Below are positions 59,960 through 64,000 of a stretch of DNA of 64,000 bases, piece by piece (the stretch's first letter is position 1; every line of letters begins with the position of its first letter). The stretch is taken from positions 62,001 through 126,000 of the forward strand of contig JAPJBO010000155.1 of assembly GCA_030068145.1 (NCBI GenBank). Reading direction: 5' to 3'. The translations under genes and the position numbers were made by a program. Source of the DNA: Diplonema papillatum. Its lineage: Eukaryota; Euglenozoa; Diplonemea; Diplonemida; Diplonemidae. Under the pieces are notes generated by a model. It was not told where the DNA came from. It was given only the letters and a program-made list of their open reading frames with translations, and made no database searches.

Positions 59960-60290
59960 TCGGCGCATTCCCTTTGCGCGGATTGCCCCGGCATGGACGT
60001 GGGAGCGAAACAAGACCTGGGGACTACCGACGTTTTATGCGTTGGTAGCGTGGCTGTCTGACATGCAGTGGACCGAGAGCGGGCAGGTGTCAATGCTAGA
60101 GCTTGCGATCGACTTTGAACTCTTCTCGGGCCTCAGCATGCCGCTGCACGGGTCAAATTTCTCGGCAGGCATCGCATCCGCTCTCGACCAGGGGGTCGTG
60201 GGGTTCCTGGCTACCCAGCCACGTGCTTCGAGCCCTGCCCGTTCCGCAAGGATTTCAGCCATCATCTCCTGGAGCCGCCTCGAAAAGTGG
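59960..60290 (+). other. Inverted internal segment of a retroelement
   Basis: On the plus strand it encodes PAWTWERNKTWGLPTFYALV and LSDMQWTESGQVSMLELAID. This aligns by eye with the family 1 linker ALAEWCSTKRWSETGKQASI and ELAVDFELHSGLTL, which in both families should lie downstream of the knuckle on the minus strand. So this piece of copy B has been flipped. Confidence 0.65.
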
Positions 60291-62383
60291 GCGTTCTCCG
60301 GTACAACCACACCATGTTCCAGCGTGCATCGGGGCCCGCCATCAGCCCGGCGTATGCTTCCCGCCGGCGAATGTGTGAGTATGCGTCGCAGTCCCAGTAG
60401 ATATGCTGTTCGTTCTCCGTCACGCCGCTCCCACAGTGCTTGCAGCTGGGCGCCTGCGGCTCAGCTCCGGCCTGCCTCATCCGCGACGTGAACTCCGCCG
60501 TGTTCACACCCCCCGCAATCGCGACTCGAATTAGCTTCGCCGTGTGCGCGGAACATTCCCTCGTCTTCCAGAACGCATTCGTGCGCTCCAAGTCGGCTCT
60601 TTCCAGCCCCTGATATCCTGGCCTTCTCGCCATCAGTCGGGCCCACGTCCTCGTTCTCAGGTCCGCCCTCACTTCGTGCCCCCTCTTCGAGGGCGACGAG
60701 GCCAGCGGGTCGAACACTGCACCATTCCGTCGTAGCGTGCGAGATAGGGGCCCAGGTTCCCATATGTGTCCACACTCCTCCATGCTCCTCATCGCCAGCC
60801 CGACTGGGCCGAGGGGTTGGTCCCCCTCGGCGTACCGCCCCCGGATACTCTCCATCAGAGGTAGCAGTCGCGGTAGCCTCTCGCACGCCGCGTAGAACGC
60901 CGTCGTCACCCGGTACGCTAAACACGTACCGGGGTCCGTCAGGTGGCCCTTCTCCTGGAAGTTCAGGACCATTTCTCTCGCGCGCTTCGGGTTTGCTCCA
61001 CCCCAGATCAGACCCATCACCGACGTCGTCAACCGCTTCATCGCCACCTTCGACACCGGCGCGAAGGAGCAGCCTGATAGCGCTGCCGGCAACACATTCG
61101 ACTGCACAATACGGACCCGCTTTTCGTACCGGAATGGCGCGTGGCGGAGGCCTTCCGCTAGGGCCGCCGCCCTCTCTACCCTCTTAGAGTCGGACCTCTC
61201 CTTTCTGTTCTTCGCCGTTGAGACTAGGGCCCCCAGACACGTGACGGACTTGCTAAATCGCAGCAGCGCATTTCCGCTTCGGAGTCTGAGCGTCGACTGG
61301 TGCCTCTGCCTCGTCGAGAATGCGATGGTCTTCTCGAGGTTTAGCTGCATTCCGGTGAGTGTGCAGAACTCGTCAACAATGTCGACTCCCTTTTGCAGTG
61401 CGGCCTCCGACAGCCTGGACAGTAGTGTGGCATCATCCGCGTACGACTTAGGACTCACACCCTCAGCTTCTTTCTTGACCGCTTTCATCACTACCGACAG
61501 TAGGGCATTGATGAGTATGACGGACACAGGGCACCCTTGAAGGATACCGTTGGTCACACTAAACTCCCTGCCCACCCCTAGCGGCAACTTGAAGCGTCTC
61601 GCGAGCAGACTGTAAATCGCCCTCAGCGGCTTGAGAACCCGACCGTGCAGTCCTAAGTCCTCAGCCAAGCGTAGCACTACCTCTCGCGGGACCATGTCGA
61701 AACACTTCCGGAAGTCCAGCGCCACTCCGTAGAGCGGCTCTCCGTCCAGCAAGGCGTCCTCCACCTCGAGCCCTATCTCCATCAAGACGTCCTCGATCCG
61801 GTGGCCCGGCCGAAAGCCTTTCTGTCCTTCTTCGATCCACCCCTCCTGCCACAGGACAATGTCCGCAAGCCTGCGGCAGGCCCACAAGCGGTACACGGCG
61901 GATGTGACGGTTATCGGCCTCGTGTGCAGCGGGTCTTGGCTCTCATCTTTCGGCACCATCGACACCAGCGCAGTTGTCATGCTTGCCGGCCAGTCCCCAG
62001 TCGCTTCGACCAGGTTCATGACGTCTGCAAGCGCATTCAGCAGGGGGAGCGGCAACTCCCGCAGTTCAGCCATACGCCAGCCATCCACCCCTGACGCGCT
62101 TTTCTTCGGCTTCTTCCTCAGCAGAATTCGCAGCTCCTCCCCCGTGATTGTTCCGGCTTCCATCAAGTGTGGGCCGATGTGATCCTGGAACCGATCCCGA
62201 AACGGCTCGTACTCCGGCTCTGGCCCGTCCTTGTACTTACGCAGGATAGGGTCCCACGCAGTGTTCAGCGCCTCGTCCATCTCGTCAACATTTGCAGTCA
62301 CACCCGCCCCCGTTCGCAACACCCCCGACGGCTCAGCGCGTCCGGCGCAGATGGTTGTCAGACATCGTCTGCTCGCATCATGC
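60262..62383 (-). CDS. Reverse transcriptase of non-LTR retroelement (5'-truncated)
   Basis: An open frame through the RT fingers and palm: KKPKKSASGVDGWRMAEL, ITVTSAVYRLWACRRLADI, EEGQKGFRPGHRIEDVL, then motif A VALDFRKCFDMVPR, motif B TNGILQGCPVSV, motif C SPKSYADDATLL and motif D/E (CTLTGMQLNLEKT). The knuckle CKHCGSGVTENEQHIYWDC follows. The catalytic YADD aspartates are intact. RT copies element RNA onto nicked target DNA. The 5' end is missing (junction at 62383 with the T2 sequence of the neighbouring copy), and the frame stops at 60262 at the inversion, so this copy is defective. Confidence 0.9.
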
Positions 62384-62439
62384 TTGTTTAGCATTGAGTT
62401 CTTTGAAGTACATGAACCACATGGATTAACATGCACTGC
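62384..62439. repeat. Target-site repeat T2, middle copy (56 bp)
   Basis: It matches positions 9-64 of the outer T2 copies with a few mismatches (ttgtttagcattgagttctt to tgcactgc). It separates the truncated 5' end of copy B from the 3' end of copy A. Confidence 0.8.
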
Positions 62440-63736
62440 CTTGAAAGTCAGGTTATCGGATGACGTCGTCACCTGCCATTGCGTCGTCAAGGTCGAGCAT
62501 TTGTGGCGCTAGCGGGGTTTGGCTTTCTTGCGATTCCAGAGACTGAGTCGGCGAGAACGAGGGCGGGCAGGAGTGCCCGTTTTCCACTTTCGAGGGCATT
62601 GGTGTGCCCGTGGTCCCCGGTCGTTTCTGAGAGCTGCTTGCCCTCGGTACCTTCTTCTTCCTTCGATGCACCCCTGAGTCGGGTGTGGTCGCCTTCGTCT
62701 TCTTCCGCTTGCGGCCGGCGATCGGGCCTTCCTTCGGGGTGCCGAGCACCCTCTTCTTCAGCGCTGGTCGTTCGCTGGTTCCTGGCGTTGGTGGCGGCCT
62801 CTTGGTCGCCCGTCCGGTCGTCGCCGTCTCCTTTTTCGTTGCCGCGGGCGGCGCTTGCGCCGCTCGCTTTCCTACTGGCGTTCCCCGTTGTACGCCCACC
62901 TGGGTGGGTGAGGAGGGCCTCTTCTTCTTGTTGCGTCCGGGGGTTGACGGGACGTTCGGTTCGTTGGACTGGTGGTGGCCGCGGCTGCAACATGCCGCCG
63001 GTCGCCTCTGCGTCAGCGTAGGGAGCCTCTCGCACTCTTGGCAGGTTCCTCTGCCATGCGTGCGGCAGGCATGATGCCCGCTGCGGCAACACGCCGCCGT
63101 CTTGCACTCGCCGCACTTCGTCGTGCTGTGCACTGTGCACACCGCGATCGGCTGCCCATCGTTCGCGTGGTGATGGTGCCGGCAGCACATCTCTACCGTG
63201 GGCACGTCCCTTCGGACGAGTGCTCTGCACGCCTCACACTTCCCTTTGTGATGGGTCGCGCACGTGACGAGTGCCTTCTCTATATCGACACCCGGCATAT
63301 GCACGGGGTCTGGGTGCAGTTGTGGTGGTGCTGGCAGGGCCCACCTCGCCGCTCTCCCGATCTGCCATCAGCCCGGCGTGTGCTTCCCGCCGGCGAATGT
63401 GTGAGTATGCGTCGCAGTCCCAGTAGATATGCTGTTCGTTCTCCGTCACGCCGCTCCCACAGTGCTTGCAGCTGGGCGCCTGCGGCTCAGCTCCGGCCTG
63501 CCTCATCCGCGACGTGAGCTCCGCCGTGTTCACACCCCCCGCAATCGCGACTCGAATTAGCTTCGCCGTATGCACGGAACATTCCCTCGTCTTCCAGAAC
63601 GCATTCGTGCGCTCCAAGTCGGCTCTTTCCAGCCCCTGATATCCTGGCCTTCTCGCCATCAGTCGGGCCCACGTCCTCGTTCTCAGGTCCACCCTCACTT
63701 CGTGCCCCCTCTTCGAGGGCGACGAGGCCAGCGGGT
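62440..63736 (-). mobile_element. Non-LTR retroelement family 2, copy A (5'-truncated, internal deletion)
   Basis: It keeps the C-terminal end of RT with its knuckle (63736-63365) joined, by a deletion at ~63361, to the Cys/His-rich domain (to 62453) and 3' UTR. The deletion removes what corresponds to 59702-60340 of copy B. Remaining sequence is ~98% alike by eye. Confidence 0.8.
62453..63304 (-). CDS. Retroelement Cys/His-rich C-terminal domain (copy A)
   Basis: It has the same CATHHKGKCEAC ... CCSRGHHQ zinc-like blocks and the same C-terminus (LDLDDAMAGDDVIR) as copy B. One Ala is missing in the central CKTAACC block. The changes between copies are mostly single substitutions that keep every Cys and His, which hints that the domain was under constraint until recently. 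Confidence 0.7.
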   Translation of the reverse strand: MHMPGVDIEKALVTCATHHKGKCEACRALVRRDVPTVEMCCRHHHHANDGQPIAVCTVHSTTKCGECKTAACCRSGHHACRTHGRGTCQECERLPTLTQRRPAACCSRGHHQSNEPNVPSTPGRNKKKRPSSPTQVGVQRGTPVGKRAAQAPPAATKKETATTGRATKRPPPTPGTSERPALKKRVLGTPKEGPIAGRKRKKTKATTPDSGVHRRKKKVPRASSSQKRPGTTGTPMPSKVENGHSCPPSFSPTQSLESQESQTPLAPQMLDLDDAMAGDDVIR

Positions 63737-63800
63737 CGTTATGTTTGTTTAGCATTGAGTTCTTTTAAGTACATGAACCACATGGATTAGCCTGCACTGC
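63737..63800. repeat. Target-site repeat T2, right copy (64 bp)
   Basis: The right border of the family 2 array. After tgcactgc the sequence differs from the element 3' end (ggctgcc instead of cttgaaagtc), so this copy is the far target duplicate and not part of an element. Confidence 0.85.
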
Positions 63801-63916
63801 GGCTGCCAAACATCCCGTGACACCGCGCAAGGTGGTAAAACGCTCTTTTGTTTTCTTTTCGATTGCTTTTGATGAAAAAAAAAAGCAACCAGAAAAAGCT
63901 CGCGCCCTGGGCATAC

Positions 63917-64000
63917 CTGTGACGGGGATGGTCAGGTCGAAGGCGGACGCGAACGCCGCGGCGGGCGACGAACTGGCGCTCGCCCTAGCAGCGGCCCCCG
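63917..64000 (-). CDS. 3' part of an exon of a further gene, cut by the window edge
   Basis: Minus strand, open to the window end: an Ala/Ser-rich run then AFASAFDLTIPVTG, ending at a good donor, ACAG|GTATGC (donor G at 63916). The following intron would contain the family 2 retroelement array. No downstream exon of this gene could be identified in the window, and the product is unknown. Confidence 0.5.

Larger units (their letters stand above)
58775..62383 (-). mobile_element. Non-LTR retroelement family 2, copy B (5'-truncated, internally rearranged)
   Basis: A minus-strand element: reverse transcriptase (62383-60262), a short internal segment that is inverted (~59960-60290), then a Cys/His-rich domain (59954-58788) and a short 3' UTR. 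It is bordered by T2 sequences at 58711-58774 and 62384-62439. It belongs to the same broad lineage as family 1 (both share a CxxC-x8-H-x4-C knuckle after RT) but is not closely related in sequence. Confidence 0.8.

Overview
This window is nuclear DNA of a eukaryotic protist. GC-rich coding blocks are separated by introns and by long, repeat-packed, lower-GC stretches. The best taxonomic clue is a pair of tandem centrin genes. Their 149-residue product matches, from memory, the short centrin of kinetoplastids (the MAALTDEQI start and the [10 protein letters not shown] centre). Every gene and retroelement reading frame I can support lies on the minus strand, which fits the directional, polycistronic gene clusters of Euglenozoa. 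Conventional GT-AG introns argue against a kinetoplastid, so a diplonemid (or less likely a euglenid) is my inference. No marker here proves it.

Layout, left to right: a PH/degenerate-FYVE protein (1.5-2.2 kb) with a duplicated 3' half; a TA-flanked miniature inverted-repeat element; a ~308-bp higher-order satellite (3.75-4.94 kb); a three-exon gene for a 948-residue protein of a large uncharacterised protist family (5.1-12.6 kb), whose 3.9-kb intron holds two RNase H-encoding non-LTR retroelement fragments; an RtcB-type RNA ligase (14.5-17.3 kb) with a tRNA-like element and an 81-bp tandem repeat in its intron; two small Cys/His ORFs; two tandem centrin genes (20.0-25.4 kb); a gene-poor repeat mosaic (25.4-35.3 kb); a ~183-bp satellite (35.4-36.4 kb); a three-exon histidine phosphatase (37.4-40.1 kb) followed by partial copies of its last exon; a ~1200-residue protein with four copies of an unrecognised beta-type repeat (42.7-46.3 kb); a 1040-residue coiled-coil/RRM-like protein (47.4-50.5 kb); a protein with two ubiquitin-like segments (53.7-55.7 kb) with partial copies of its 5' end; a second retroelement array (58.7-63.8 kb); and the end of one more exon at the right edge.

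Three patterns run through the window. First, at least five genes carry broken partial duplicates of one end beside them: FYVE, RtcB, the phosphatase and the four-repeat gene at the 3' end, and the coiled-coil gene and the ubiquitin-like gene at the 5' end. Second, two different non-LTR families form the same structure: two 5'-truncated copies head to tail, with the same target-like sequence of about 56-64 bp at both outer ends and again (19-56 bp) between them. Third, dispersed short repeats (R1/R2, R3 and others) recur in both orientations, in introns as well as intergenic DNA, and one 'KHGADG' repeat is part of a coding exon.

Exon borders were set by hand from GT-AG sites, reading phase and protein continuity. 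They close without frame errors for the 948-residue gene, RtcB, both centrins and the phosphatase. Starts of the four-repeat gene and the ubiquitin-like gene are unresolved because no in-frame upstream ATG is visible.
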